From positions 2,914,001-2,978,000 of the forward strand of contig NZ_CP117167.1 in NCBI RefSeq assembly GCF_028596025.1: DNA of 64,000 nt, read 5' to 3'. The notes under the pieces were generated by a model, which saw nothing but the letters and a program-made list of their open reading frames with translations, had not been told where the DNA came from and ran no database searches. The stretch is from Mucilaginibacter jinjuensis (GTDB lineage: Bacteria; Bacteroidota; Bacteroidia; Sphingobacteriales; Sphingobacteriaceae). Made by a program: the position numbers and the translations under genes. Shown in pieces: positions 47,051-56,144 of this stretch; the first letter of the stretch is position 1, and each line of letters starts with the position of its first letter.

Positions 47051-48166
47051 TTGAGAGTAGCCTTAGTACATGAATGGCTAACCATTATCGGTGGGTCTGA
47101 AAATGTTTTTAAAGAAATTACGTCATTATTCCCAGAGGCTGATATTTTTACTTTGGTAGCACAGCCGGAAACAGTAACCAAGTTAGGTTTGCAAAATCAT
47201 AAATTAACTACTTCATTTATCCAGTCGTTACCATTTGCCAAAACTAAATATCGTTCTTACCTGCCGCTTTTTCCATTAGCTATAGAGAGTTTTGATTTAA
47301 GTCAATACGATTTAATTATTTCCTCATCACATGCTGTGGCAAAGGGGGTTCTGGTTACTTCAAATCAGGTTCATGTTTGTTACTGCCATTCACCCATGCG
47401 GTATGCGTGGGATTTATACCATCAGTATTTAACTGAATCAAATTTAAACAAGGGTATAAAAGGTATGATAGCGAAGTTGGTGTTGCATAAAATGCGCACC
47501 TGGGACATTATCAGCGCAAACCGTGTCGATTACTTTATAGCTAACTCCAACTATATAGCCAAACGTATTAAAAAAGTTTACAGGAGAGAAAGCAAAGTCA
47601 TATATCCTAATGTGGCTACAGAAAATTTTACACTTGTGACCGGTAAAGACGATTATTATTTCACATGCTCGCGGTTTGTACCTTACAAAAAAATAAGCCT
47701 GATTGTACAGGCTTTTGCCCAAATGCCTGATAAAAAATTAATAGTGATAGGCGATGGCCCCGAGTTTGAAAAAACTTTAAAAATGGCTACGCCAAACACA
47801 GTTTTACTGGGCTACAGACCTTTCGAAGATTTGAAAGAATATATGTCGAAAGCTAAAGCATTTGTATTTGCGGCAGAGGAAGATTTTGGCATTTTGCCGG
47901 TAGAAGCGCAAGCTTGCGGAACACCGGTAATAGCTTACCGAAAAGGTGGTGTACTGGAAACTGTAATTGAATACAAGACAGGTGTGTATTTTAATGAGCA
48001 GTCGATACAATCCATTGTAAATGCTGTGAATGAATTTGAAAAAACAGAAAGTAATTTTGATTATAAACTGATCGCTGAACATGCAAATCAATATTCAACA
48101 GGTCGTTTCAGGCAACAATTTTATGATTTCATTAAAAATGATGTTTTAACATCATTTACAACCTAA
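47051..48166 (+). CDS. Glycosyltransferase family 4 (GT-B), start region uncertain
   Basis: About 371 residues: RVALVHEWLTIIGGSENVF at the N-terminus, CYCHSPMRYAWDLY, FIANSNYIAKRIKKVY, YFTCSRFVPYKKI, VIGDGPEF, and the donor site FAAEEDFGILPVEAQACGTP. The frame opens with TTG at 47051. Just upstream, ATGAAAAATTGA (47043-47054) is out of frame by one base. With six A instead of five it would read MKKLRVALVHEW, a standard family start. So either TTG is used or one A is missing. Confidence 0.9.
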   Translation: MRVALVHEWLTIIGGSENVFKEITSLFPEADIFTLVAQPETVTKLGLQNHKLTTSFIQSLPFAKTKYRSYLPLFPLAIESFDLSQYDLIISSSHAVAKGVLVTSNQVHVCYCHSPMRYAWDLYHQYLTESNLNKGIKGMIAKLVLHKMRTWDIISANRVDYFIANSNYIAKRIKKVYRRESKVIYPNVATENFTLVTGKDDYYFTCSRFVPYKKISLIVQAFAQMPDKKLIVIGDGPEFEKTLKMATPNTVLLGYRPFEDLKEYMSKAKAFVFAAEEDFGILPVEAQACGTPVIAYRKGGVLETVIEYKTGVYFNEQSIQSIVNAVNEFEKTESNFDYKLIAEHANQYSTGRFRQQFYDFIKNDVLTSFTT

Positions 48167-48284
48167 AGCTCTTTATCGTGGTATTGCTTTTGATGTTATA
48201 AAATTTTACTTCTTTTTAAAAAACTATCCTAATTATTAAGGTGGTTATTAAGACCGAGTAACAAATTTTATAATTAAATAAAAT

Positions 48285-49634
48285 ATGTCAATACGTTACT
48301 CAAAATATCTTCCGGGATTAGTATTTATATTAGATGTTGTTTTGTTGAATTTGGCGTTTCATTTAGGCCAGTTTTTAACTACAAAATCTTTTCACTTTAA
48401 TTACAATTCATCAATTTTTATAGTAATAGCCAATTTAATATGGATTGCTTTATCTACGCTATCTAAAAATTATGTGATTAAACGGCCTTTAATTCTGCAG
48501 GACAACATCAACAAATATATGCTGACACTGATTTATCATTTGTTCATCGTATTTGCTGTTGTTTACGCGTTAAAAATCAATCAGGTTTCGCCGGTTTTTA
48601 TATTTGAGAGTTATGGGCTTTTTTTTATTTCTGTATTTATTTTAAGATCTGTTTTATTTGCCGTCTTAGATTATATCAGGAAATATGGTTTCAATAACAG
48701 AAAAGTAATTGTTATCGGGGATGACAGTATCGCGAAACGTTTGATAAGTTCATTTGCTGATCACCCTGAATATGGGTACAGCCTCGTTGATTTGATACCT
48801 GAAGAAGAAATAACCGCGCTACCTGAGATGGAAATCTTTCGCCACCTGTTGTCAAAAGAACCCAATGAAATTTTTGTTTGCTATAAACAAATTGACAGCG
48901 AATGGCTGAAAAAACTGATTCTTTTCGCAGATACTAATTTTATTAAAATCAAATTAGTATCTGATCTATTCCTGAATAACAATTACGTTCATTTAGTTAA
49001 CTATCACGATGTGCCTGTACTGCACATCACCTCGAAGGCCGAGGTTGGTTTAAAAATTCAACTATTGAAGCGCTCTTTTGATATTTGTTTTTCGTCTTTG
49101 GTTATGGTTGGTGGGCTACCGGTGTTTTTCCTATTATATATTGTAACTAAAACTACCTCTAATGGCCCGGCCTTTTATAAGCAGGAAAGAATCGGCAGAA
49201 ATGGAAAGCCATTTAATATTTACAAATTTCGGAGCATGTATATAGATTCTGAAAAGCTGGGTCCGCAATTAGCTTTTGATAATGATCCAAGAATTACTAA
49301 ATGGGGGAGGATAATAAGAAAAACACGGCTCGACGAATTACCTCAGTTTTGGAACGTTTTAAAGGGCGATATGTCCGTTGTAGGCCCAAGGCCAGAACGT
49401 CAGCATTTTATAGAAAAAATTGCTGAAAGGACACCTAACTATAAAACTCTACTATACTTGAAACCAGGATTAACTTCTATGGGACAGGTACATTATGGAT
49501 ATGCAGAAAACGTTGATCAAATGGTTGACCGCGTACCCTATGATATGCAATATCTCAAAAATGTAAGCTTGAACTCGGATATCTCGATTATTGCGAAAAC
49601 TGTAAAAGTTATGGTACAAGGGAAGGGCAAATAA
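48285..49634 (+). CDS. Undecaprenyl-phosphate sugar-1-phosphate transferase (WcaJ/WbaP type)
   Basis: 449 residues. Four N-terminal transmembrane helices (about 10-125) are followed by a Rossmann-like segment (VIVIGDDSIAKRLI). A fifth membrane segment (SLVMVGGLPVFFLLYIV) leads into the catalytic domain: QERIGRNGKPFNIYKFRSM, RITKWGRIIRKTRLDELPQF, GDMSVVGPRPER and KPGLTSMGQVHYG. It initiates EPS repeat-unit synthesis by transferring sugar-1-phosphate, often glucose, onto undecaprenyl phosphate. The gene is the last clearly recognisable EPS gene of the run. Confidence 0.95.
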   Translation: MSIRYSKYLPGLVFILDVVLLNLAFHLGQFLTTKSFHFNYNSSIFIVIANLIWIALSTLSKNYVIKRPLILQDNINKYMLTLIYHLFIVFAVVYALKINQVSPVFIFESYGLFFISVFILRSVLFAVLDYIRKYGFNNRKVIVIGDDSIAKRLISSFADHPEYGYSLVDLIPEEEITALPEMEIFRHLLSKEPNEIFVCYKQIDSEWLKKLILFADTNFIKIKLVSDLFLNNNYVHLVNYHDVPVLHITSKAEVGLKIQLLKRSFDICFSSLVMVGGLPVFFLLYIVTKTTSNGPAFYKQERIGRNGKPFNIYKFRSMYIDSEKLGPQLAFDNDPRITKWGRIIRKTRLDELPQFWNVLKGDMSVVGPRPERQHFIEKIAERTPNYKTLLYLKPGLTSMGQVHYGYAENVDQMVDRVPYDMQYLKNVSLNSDISIIAKTVKVMVQGKGK

Positions 49635-49742
49635 TGTTAGCTTATTAATAGGTAAAAGTGATATCAACATTACTCTGAGTAAACTACAATAACCAATAAT
49701 TATTAATGAATTTATTATTGCATACAGATTTGATTTCCAACA

Positions 49743-50480
49743 ATGAATACGGCGGACAAGCAAATGATAAATATTAAAACAGTTAGGTTTGATAGAGGAC
49801 TATTTATTGTAGCTATTTTAATCTGCTTAATTTTATCGGCGGCAATTTTATTATCTTTTAGTGCAGGACATCCCTTTAAGATTATATTATTGGGGAGTAT
49901 AATTGCCTTTATAGTATCATACTGCAGTTATCCGTTTATCCTAAAATATTATACTTCACAAACTTCGCTGTTTTTTTCAGATTCAAGGCTTATAAAACAA
50001 CAGGCCGATCAAGGTATGGTTGATTTTATTGATTGGGATGCGATGAAAAGTTATCAGATACATGCGTTTGAAAGCTTGTATGGGAGTGGTTTTACATTAA
50101 CAGTTCACCCCAAAAAAGGGCCAAATCGAAAAATGTCATTTATTGGAGTAAGCTTGATGGATGACTACAATATTCAAAACCCCGGTTCATTAATATTTAA
50201 GCTCACCCAAAATATTAATGATTACAACAAGCAGCAGCTATCGCAAAATCAAATCTTATTGCTACCTGGCTTTTTTGCCTCAAGTTTATTAACCTATCTG
50301 CTATCAATATTTTCAGTATTGGTGCTATTGGCATTTGTTTTTTATTCAGTAAGTTATTTGAGCTCCGAAAATAAGTTAATTCTTTTTCTTTTCCCTGTGA
50401 TCATCGCAACAACGTTTTATAGTAAAAGACGGAAAGCAAGAATTTTGTATGAAAAACTGTATAGGTTACATTCAAGATAA
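49743..50480 (+). CDS. Unknown membrane protein
   Basis: 245 residues. Two transmembrane helices near the N-terminus (about 20-65), a soluble beta-rich middle with DFIDWDAMKSYQIHAFESLYG (resembling a membrane PH-like domain), and two more helices near 180-225 followed by SKRRKARILY. No family recognised with certainty. It ends the plus-strand EPS region, 108 nt after the sugar transferase, and could be unrelated to EPS. An alternative start is at Met8 (49764). Confidence 0.65.
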   Translation: MNTADKQMINIKTVRFDRGLFIVAILICLILSAAILLSFSAGHPFKIILLGSIIAFIVSYCSYPFILKYYTSQTSLFFSDSRLIKQQADQGMVDFIDWDAMKSYQIHAFESLYGSGFTLTVHPKKGPNRKMSFIGVSLMDDYNIQNPGSLIFKLTQNINDYNKQQLSQNQILLLPGFFASSLLTYLLSIFSVLVLLAFVFYSVSYLSSENKLILFLFPVIIATTFYSKRRKARILYEKLYRLHSR

Positions 50481-50579
50481 CATGCTGCCCTAACCTGGTA
50501 TTGATGAGCTGCAATTCCCTATGCTTTGCACATTTCAAAAATTTTATTTAATTAATTTTAACAGACATTTTTTCCAAAC

Positions 50580-50606
50580 TTTGATGTGCCTTTGGCGTTA
50601 AGTTTG
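50580..50606 (+). promoter_or_regulatory. Candidate Bacteroidota promoter for the AI-2E-type transporter
   Basis: TTTG at 50580-50583 and TAAGTTTG at 50599-50606 fit the -33 and -7 (TAnnTTTG) elements, with 15 bp between them (slightly short). It lies 141 nt upstream of the start at 50747. The other bases of 50481-50746 show nothing recognisable. Confidence 0.35.
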
Positions 50607-50746
50607 TCTGATCCTAGCAATTACCGGGAGTAAGAATCTCTTCACAATCTTTTCATTTCTGCCAATATTAATCAATCATGAAACAAATTTACTTTCGAAT
50701 CTTATTATCTGCTTTTAGTATTAAGAACCATAATCTCAGATAGCCT

Positions 50747-51877
50747 ATGGATATTCAACGATTTAAAGGGCTGCCTTTTTATTTAAAACTGGCATCCGTC
50801 CTCTTCAGCCTGATTGCAATGGTTTACATTGTAATTGTTGCTAAAGAAATCCTTTCACCGGTTATTTTTTCTTGTCTGTTCTCTATCTTATTATTACCAT
50901 TTGCTGCATGGCTTGAAAATAAACTGCATTTGCCACGCAGTGCTGCTTCTATGTTGGCGGTACTTTGCCTATTGGCTTGTATAGGTGGTTTATTGTATGT
51001 GATAGGTTCACAGATATCAAATTTGGCGAGCGACTGGCCCCAGTTTCAGGATCAGTTACATAAAACTCAAGATGATATCATGAACTGGATCAGATCCAGC
51101 TTTCATGTAACTAAACATAAGCAGCTAACGTTTGTGGCCAACACAACCAATAAAGTTGTAGCCTCAGGTGGCTCGGTAGTAGGGGCAACGCTATTATCAC
51201 TATCATCAGTTTTGTTATTCCTCGTCTTTACATTTATTTATACGTTTTTCTTTTTGCTTTACCGAAAACTGATTATGAAGTTTTTCGAATCTGTTTTTCA
51301 GGAAGAGAATAAAAAACTTGTGCACGATATTATAGAAAAAGTGCAGTTCATTATACGTAAATACATTATTGGTTTATTGATAGAAATGGCCATTGTGGCC
51401 ACGGTGGTTAGTGTTGCCTTTATGTTATTGGGGGTTAAATACGCGATTCTTTTAGGCCTCATTACCGGACTATTTAACATCATTCCTTATTTAGGGATTT
51501 TTACAGCATTGGTGGTTAGCTCGGCGGTTACGCTGGCAACATCGCCATCGCAAGGAACTGTAATTTATGTAATGATTACACTGGTAATTACCCACCTGAT
51601 TGATAGTAATGTATTGTTACCTATGGTTGTAGGCTCTAAGGTGAGGATCAATGCGCTGGTTACGGTACTCGGTGTTATTATAGGTGAAATGGTTTGGGGT
51701 ATCCCGGGTATGTTTCTTTCTATCCCTGTAATTGCGGTTCTCAAAATTATATTCGACCGGGTAGAAAGTCTGCAATCATGGGGAATAATTCTCGGTGATG
51801 AAGATTACAAACAGAACAAACTTGCAAAAAAGCTCACGATTAAAAAGAAACCCGTTCTTACAGGTACCGGTGAATAG
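50747..51877 (+). CDS. AI-2E/PerM-family transporter
   Basis: 376 residues with about 8 transmembrane helices. The family regions are an N-terminal pair of helices, a periplasmic coiled segment (SNLASDWPQFQDQLHKTQDDIM), then VQFIIRKYIIGLLIEMAIVA, LLGVKYAILLGLITGLFNIIPYLG and DSNVLLPMVVGSKVRINAL. Family members export AI-2 or act as Na+/H+ antiporters; the substrate here is unknown. The basic C-terminal tail is normal. Confidence 0.92.
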   Translation: MDIQRFKGLPFYLKLASVLFSLIAMVYIVIVAKEILSPVIFSCLFSILLLPFAAWLENKLHLPRSAASMLAVLCLLACIGGLLYVIGSQISNLASDWPQFQDQLHKTQDDIMNWIRSSFHVTKHKQLTFVANTTNKVVASGGSVVGATLLSLSSVLLFLVFTFIYTFFFLLYRKLIMKFFESVFQEENKKLVHDIIEKVQFIIRKYIIGLLIEMAIVATVVSVAFMLLGVKYAILLGLITGLFNIIPYLGIFTALVVSSAVTLATSPSQGTVIYVMITLVITHLIDSNVLLPMVVGSKVRINALVTVLGVIIGEMVWGIPGMFLSIPVIAVLKIIFDRVESLQSWGIILGDEDYKQNKLAKKLTIKKKPVLTGTGE

Positions 51878-52000
51878 GATAGAATTTGTAAATATGAAGG
51901 ATCTCCTCAATCTGCATATTCAAGCCAGTTTTAAAAAAATACTAATTGATTATTTTATATTGGAGATTATTTGCTGATTTCTCCGTAAAAGCCGACACCC

Positions 52001-52023
52001 AAGCCCCCTCTTTTGGGGGCTTT
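52001..52023 (+). terminator. Rho-independent terminator after the AI-2E-type transporter
   Basis: AAGCCCCC (52001-52008) and GGGGGCTT (52015-52022) form a perfect 8-bp stem with a 6-nt loop, followed by TAATAATAT. It is the only GC-rich element between 51878 and 52132. Confidence 0.75.
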
Positions 52024-52132
52024 AATAATATACGGAAGTTGATTATATAAAATAATTAAATTGTAGTTTATTTTTTTTACTTCTAAAACATTTTTAACGC
52101 AAATTGCTTGTATTGATATACAAATCAATTAT

Positions 52133-53317
52133 ATGCAATTAATTAGTACATCGTCCGCGCAACTTACAGAACATACTTTTAACCGCTTGCCGGATAACCT
52201 GGTGTGCTTTTCGCATTTACGCTGGGATTTCGTTTTTCAAAGGCCACAGCATCTGTTAACCCGGATGGCTAAATCCATGAATATTTTTTATCTGGAGGAA
52301 CCTGTTACAGCTGCTATTGAGTTTCCTCATTATGCTTATTCGTCACGTGGTCATCAGATAACCATAGTTACACCACAGCTACCCGAAGGACTTAACGAGG
52401 CTGATTCATTAAAGGTACAAAAGCAACTTTTTACTGAATTTATGGCCAACCGTGTTATAGCTGACTACGGCTTTTGGTATTACACACCTATGGCCCTTGA
52501 GTTTAGCAGGGGTTATCAGCCAGAAATAACTGTGTTTGATTGTATGGATGAATTGTCTGCGTTTAGATTTGCTCCTGAATCCCTCAAAGCTTTAGAAAAA
52601 GAGTTGATGCTAAAGGCAGATATCGTTTTTACCGGTGGGCATTCTTTATATGAAGCAAAGAAAAAACAGCATCATAACATCCATGCTTTCCCAAGCAGTA
52701 TTGATAAATTACATTTTGCCAAGGCAAGGGATTTAAAACACAATAAACGTAAAACAACCATTAAACTTGGTTTTTATGGAGTTATTGACGAAAGGTTCGA
52801 CATCGAACTTATTCGGGGAATAGTTAAGTTGCGCCCTGAATGGGAAATATTTTTAATAGGTCCTGTAGTCAAAATAGATCCTGTCACATTGCCCATAAGT
52901 AACAATATACATTATCAAGGTGCCAAAACTTACGCAGAACTGCCTGAGCTGATTGCGGACTGGGATTTGGCTTTGATACCATTCTTGCTAAACGAATCAA
53001 CCCGGTTTATCAGTCCTACAAAAACGCCCGAATATTTAGCAGCCGGCCTGCCGGTTATCTCAACACCTATACGGGATGTAATTAATCCATACGGAAAATT
53101 CGGCTTGGTATCTATCGGTCATGATGCTGAAGATTTTGTTGCTTGCGCAGAAAACGAGTTAAATAGGGCCGATAATAAGGAATGGCTGCAAAAAGTAGAC
53201 TTTTTCCTGGCCCATAATTCGTGGGATGAGACCTGTGATGCTATGACAACGCTGATGAACAACACCATTAAATCAACAGAAGTTGTTTATAATACTATAG
53301 CTAAATCTAATGTTTAG
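52133..53317 (+). CDS. Glycosyltransferase (GT1/GT4-like) of the FSHLRWDFVFQRPQHLL type
   Basis: 394 residues. The N-terminal motif VCFSHLRWDFVFQRPQHLL is diagnostic of a transferase family often found beside UDP-galactopyranose mutase and GH1/RmlD genes. The second domain has IKLGFYGVIDERFDIELI, WEIFLIGPV, NIHYQGAKTYAELPELIADW, and the donor site SPTKTPEYLAAGLPVIST with the conserved Glu. The substrate is not known. It is the first gene of a three-gene unit with the GH1-like and SET proteins. Confidence 0.88.
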   Translation: MQLISTSSAQLTEHTFNRLPDNLVCFSHLRWDFVFQRPQHLLTRMAKSMNIFYLEEPVTAAIEFPHYAYSSRGHQITIVTPQLPEGLNEADSLKVQKQLFTEFMANRVIADYGFWYYTPMALEFSRGYQPEITVFDCMDELSAFRFAPESLKALEKELMLKADIVFTGGHSLYEAKKKQHHNIHAFPSSIDKLHFAKARDLKHNKRKTTIKLGFYGVIDERFDIELIRGIVKLRPEWEIFLIGPVVKIDPVTLPISNNIHYQGAKTYAELPELIADWDLALIPFLLNESTRFISPTKTPEYLAAGLPVISTPIRDVINPYGKFGLVSIGHDAEDFVACAENELNRADNKEWLQKVDFFLAHNSWDETCDAMTTLMNNTIKSTEVVYNTIAKSNV

Positions 53318-53406
53318 TTACAGGTTGTATAGTATGTATTGGGGATTAGCCTTTATGCAAGATATTTCTAAAATACAAGCCTGTGCAACTTACAAACCAA
53401 CTATCA

Positions 53407-55071
53407 ATGAGGTTACAGCCTGAACAGCAAGTTGAGATTTGGGGAGGGATGGAATGTACCATCAATCGGGTCAACGATGAGTATTTTGATCAGCTTAGTT
53501 ACTCCGGTCATCGAACCAGAGAGGGTGACATCGATCTGTTTGCAGGACTTGGATTGAAAAAAATGCGTTATCCGGTGCTTTGGGAGAAGCATCAACCAGT
53601 TAAAAGTGAACCAATTGATTGGCAAGAAACTGAATCAAGGCTTCTATCGATGCGTTTCAACGACATTGATATAATTGCAGGCCTGGTTCATCATGGAAGC
53701 GGCCCCGCGTTTGTAAATATGTGCGACGACAGTTTTGCTGAAGGCCTTGCTCAATATGCCGGAGAAGTAGCTCAGAAATTTCCCTGGATAAATTATTATA
53801 CCCCTGTAAATGAACCCTTAACTACCGCGCGTTTTTGCGGGTTATATGGGCTGTGGTATCCACATCAAAAGAACGACGTAAGTTTTTGCCGTATCCTGGT
53901 GAATGAGTGTAAAGCAACGATATTGGCAATGGCGGCAATAAGGATGTATAATCCTAATGCCAAACTGGTGCAAACGGATGACATGGGTAAGATACATAGT
54001 ACCCCAGCTTTGGCCTATCAGGCCGTATTTGAAAATGAACGCCGCTGGTTAAGCTACGATTTGCTTTGCGGAAAGGTTAATCCCGAACATATTTTATGGG
54101 ATTACCTGATTGAACAAGGTATCACAACGGCCGAACTTGAGTTTTTTACGCATAATGCATGCCCGCCTGATATTATCGGTATTAATTATTATTTAACGAG
54201 TGAGCGTTACATTGATGAAGGTAAGGATGATTATCCGTTGCATACACATGGAGGTAACGGCAAGCAAACGTATGCCGATGTAGAAGTGGTACGTGTAGGC
54301 AAAGTGCGCCCTGATGGGCTTAAAAAAATATTAAAAGAAACCTGGATGCGCTACCAGATTCCAATTGCGGTAACCGAAGTGCATTTACATTGTACGCGTG
54401 ATGAGCAAATGCGGTGGCTGAAGCAAACATGGGATACAGCCAATATATTACGAAATGAAAATGTTCCTATCCTGGCTATAACGCCCTGGGCGCTATTGGG
54501 CTCATTCGGTTGGGACAGGTTGCTTACCCAACGATCTGGAACTTATGAATCTGGTGTTTTTGATCTCAGCGGTGGTTATCCCCGTCCCACTATCCTTGCA
54601 AATATGATTCGTGCTTACAGCAAGGGGGAAAGATTTGATCATCCAGCAATTTACAGTCCGGGTTGGTGGGAGACCGCTTGCCGGGTAGTTTACGGCGTGG
54701 ATAGCTTTTTTGTACAACCAACTCCACCAGGCAAACTGTTAATTATTAGTGGGACACACTCTTCGCTTTTATCCAAAATATGTGGTATCCGCGGTCTTAA
54801 TTATATAGACACGACAGGATCTGAGACTGAACCCATAGTTGATGCAGCAATCTGGGCCTCAATTCAGGTTAATGAATACATGGAAATTAACAGTGTTAGA
54901 CAAGCTGATCTAATCATCTCATTAAACGGGGATGATCTATATCGCTCATTGAATGCAGGACTCGATCTTTTTATCGATGGAGAATCCGGAAACTGGAGGA
55001 CAACTGGAAATGGCGCATTGCACAAAGAAATACCGGCTCTATTACCTGTTCATCATTTTTTAGTTGGCTGA
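53407..55071 (+). CDS. GH1-like protein with a shortened C-terminal RmlD-like domain
   Basis: About 554 residues. Residues 1-420 form a GH1 (beta-glucosidase-like) barrel: both catalytic Glu positions are present, Glu136 in TPVNEP and Glu324 in AVTEVH. From about residue 440 it resembles the dTDP-4-dehydrorhamnose reductase domain fused in relatives: PGKLLIISGTHSSLLSKI at the Rossmann start and LDLFIDGESGNW near the end. Only about 110 residues remain of the usual 280, so the centre, with the Tyr-x-x-x-Lys site, is missing. ATG 53407 is preferred over GTG 53383. The SET gene starts 1 nt after the stop. Confidence 0.85.
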   Translation: MRLQPEQQVEIWGGMECTINRVNDEYFDQLSYSGHRTREGDIDLFAGLGLKKMRYPVLWEKHQPVKSEPIDWQETESRLLSMRFNDIDIIAGLVHHGSGPAFVNMCDDSFAEGLAQYAGEVAQKFPWINYYTPVNEPLTTARFCGLYGLWYPHQKNDVSFCRILVNECKATILAMAAIRMYNPNAKLVQTDDMGKIHSTPALAYQAVFENERRWLSYDLLCGKVNPEHILWDYLIEQGITTAELEFFTHNACPPDIIGINYYLTSERYIDEGKDDYPLHTHGGNGKQTYADVEVVRVGKVRPDGLKKILKETWMRYQIPIAVTEVHLHCTRDEQMRWLKQTWDTANILRNENVPILAITPWALLGSFGWDRLLTQRSGTYESGVFDLSGGYPRPTILANMIRAYSKGERFDHPAIYSPGWWETACRVVYGVDSFFVQPTPPGKLLIISGTHSSLLSKICGIRGLNYIDTTGSETEPIVDAAIWASIQVNEYMEINSVRQADLIISLNGDDLYRSLNAGLDLFIDGESGNWRTTGNGALHKEIPALLPVHHFLVG

Positions 55072-55072
55072 A

Positions 55073-55489
55073 ATGAATGAGTTGTTTGACTTGGCACTCG
55101 CGGACAATGGCAGGGGAGTTTTGTTTACAAAAGCTTCGCCCATACACGGTTATGGCCTTTTTACAAACGACGATCTGCCGGCGAATACCATCCTTTGCAG
55201 AAGGCTGGGCCTGCGGTCAGTATTATCATTCAGGGACAAACGCGCTATTATCGGCATTGACGGTTTAGACCCTGCGATACCAGAGGATGTGATATTTAAA
55301 AAAATAAATCATTCCTGCCATCCAAACGCATTTTTAAATGATACCGGTTGCCTGATTAACATCGAAAAGCTTAAAAACGAAGAAGAAATTACAATAGATT
55401 ATTGCAACCTATTATATGATACACCGTGGCAAGCAGCTTGCTTATGCGGCCAGCCGAATTGCAGGGGCATTATTAAATCAAATGACTAA
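55073..55489 (+). CDS. Small SET-domain protein (putative protein-lysine methyltransferase)
   Basis: 138 residues, a compact SET domain: HGYGLF (25-30), NHSCHPNA (79-86), EEITIDY (104-110), and a post-SET Cys cluster C123-x-C125-x4-C130 (CLCGQPNC). These match SET enzymes that methylate lysines with S-adenosylmethionine; Tyr110 is in the catalytic position. The in-frame TTG at 55064 is less likely. It lies 1 nt after the GH1-like gene, so the two are surely coupled. Its protein target is unknown. Bacterial SET proteins are uncommon and often acquired by transfer. Confidence 0.9.
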   Translation: MNELFDLALADNGRGVLFTKASPIHGYGLFTNDDLPANTILCRRLGLRSVLSFRDKRAIIGIDGLDPAIPEDVIFKKINHSCHPNAFLNDTGCLINIEKLKNEEEITIDYCNLLYDTPWQAACLCGQPNCRGIIKSND

Positions 55490-55555
55490 TTATTTAGTAT
55501 TTAAACACCAATAAATAAACAACAATTTATATATATAATCATTAATCCCCTATAC

Positions 55556-56020
55556 ATGGCAACTGAAAACAATCAACAAGAAATTACACCTTCAACAGAA
55601 ATTTATAAAACCACAAGAGGCCAAATTGAACATTATGATAACGCCATTAATCAACGCGTAATTTGGCTCTCAATAGGGCAGTCCTTCTTTTTTGGGGTAT
55701 ATGCAACACTGGTAAGTATTAAAGCCCCTTCGCCAGACTTGTTATCTAAACAACAAATGCTGGCTACACTGCTCCCTTTTGCTGCGTTGCTCGCCGCAAT
55801 ATTTACCTTTTTTGATGTAATTGCCACATTGGCATATATGCGCAAATTAAGGGGCTATTACGAAAATGCAGCTTCAGGCATTGCTTCTGATGCCATTTAT
55901 CCGCCCGTTTATGGACGCCCGATAGATCGTATATTTCAGCATATCTCACCAACATTGATACCGCTCGTTTTTATATTTACCTGGGTAATTATGTTACTCT
56001 ATACTTACCATATTTTATAA
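55556..56020 (+). CDS. Unknown membrane protein with three predicted helices
   Basis: 154 residues: a polar N-terminus (to about 35), then hydrophobic helices near 36-56, 72-92 and 130-150 (PTLIPLVFIFTWVIMLLYTY). YMRKLRGYYENAASG lies in a cytosolic loop. I do not recognise the family. It has its own 66-nt leader and is followed by a strong terminator, so it may be monocistronic or the end of the SET unit. Confidence 0.7.
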   Translation: MATENNQQEITPSTEIYKTTRGQIEHYDNAINQRVIWLSIGQSFFFGVYATLVSIKAPSPDLLSKQQMLATLLPFAALLAAIFTFFDVIATLAYMRKLRGYYENAASGIASDAIYPPVYGRPIDRIFQHISPTLIPLVFIFTWVIMLLYTYHIL

Positions 56021-56076
56021 GCCAGGCTAGTGTATATAATGGTATTTGTATAATGAATTTTATAGGTCGAAAATGG

Positions 56077-56104
56077 AAAAGCCGCTTATTACTAAGCGGC
56101 TTTT
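56077..56104. terminator. Strong terminator hairpin between convergent genes
   Basis: AAAAGCCGCTTA (56077-56088) and TAAGCGGCTTTT (56093-56104) form a perfect 12-bp stem with loop TTAC. With A-run on one side and T-run on the other, it can terminate transcription from both directions, after the membrane protein (plus) and the transaldolase fusion (minus). Confidence 0.9.
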
Positions 56105-56144
56105 TCTGAATTACAATTAACTTATATTACCTCAAACTCTTTGT

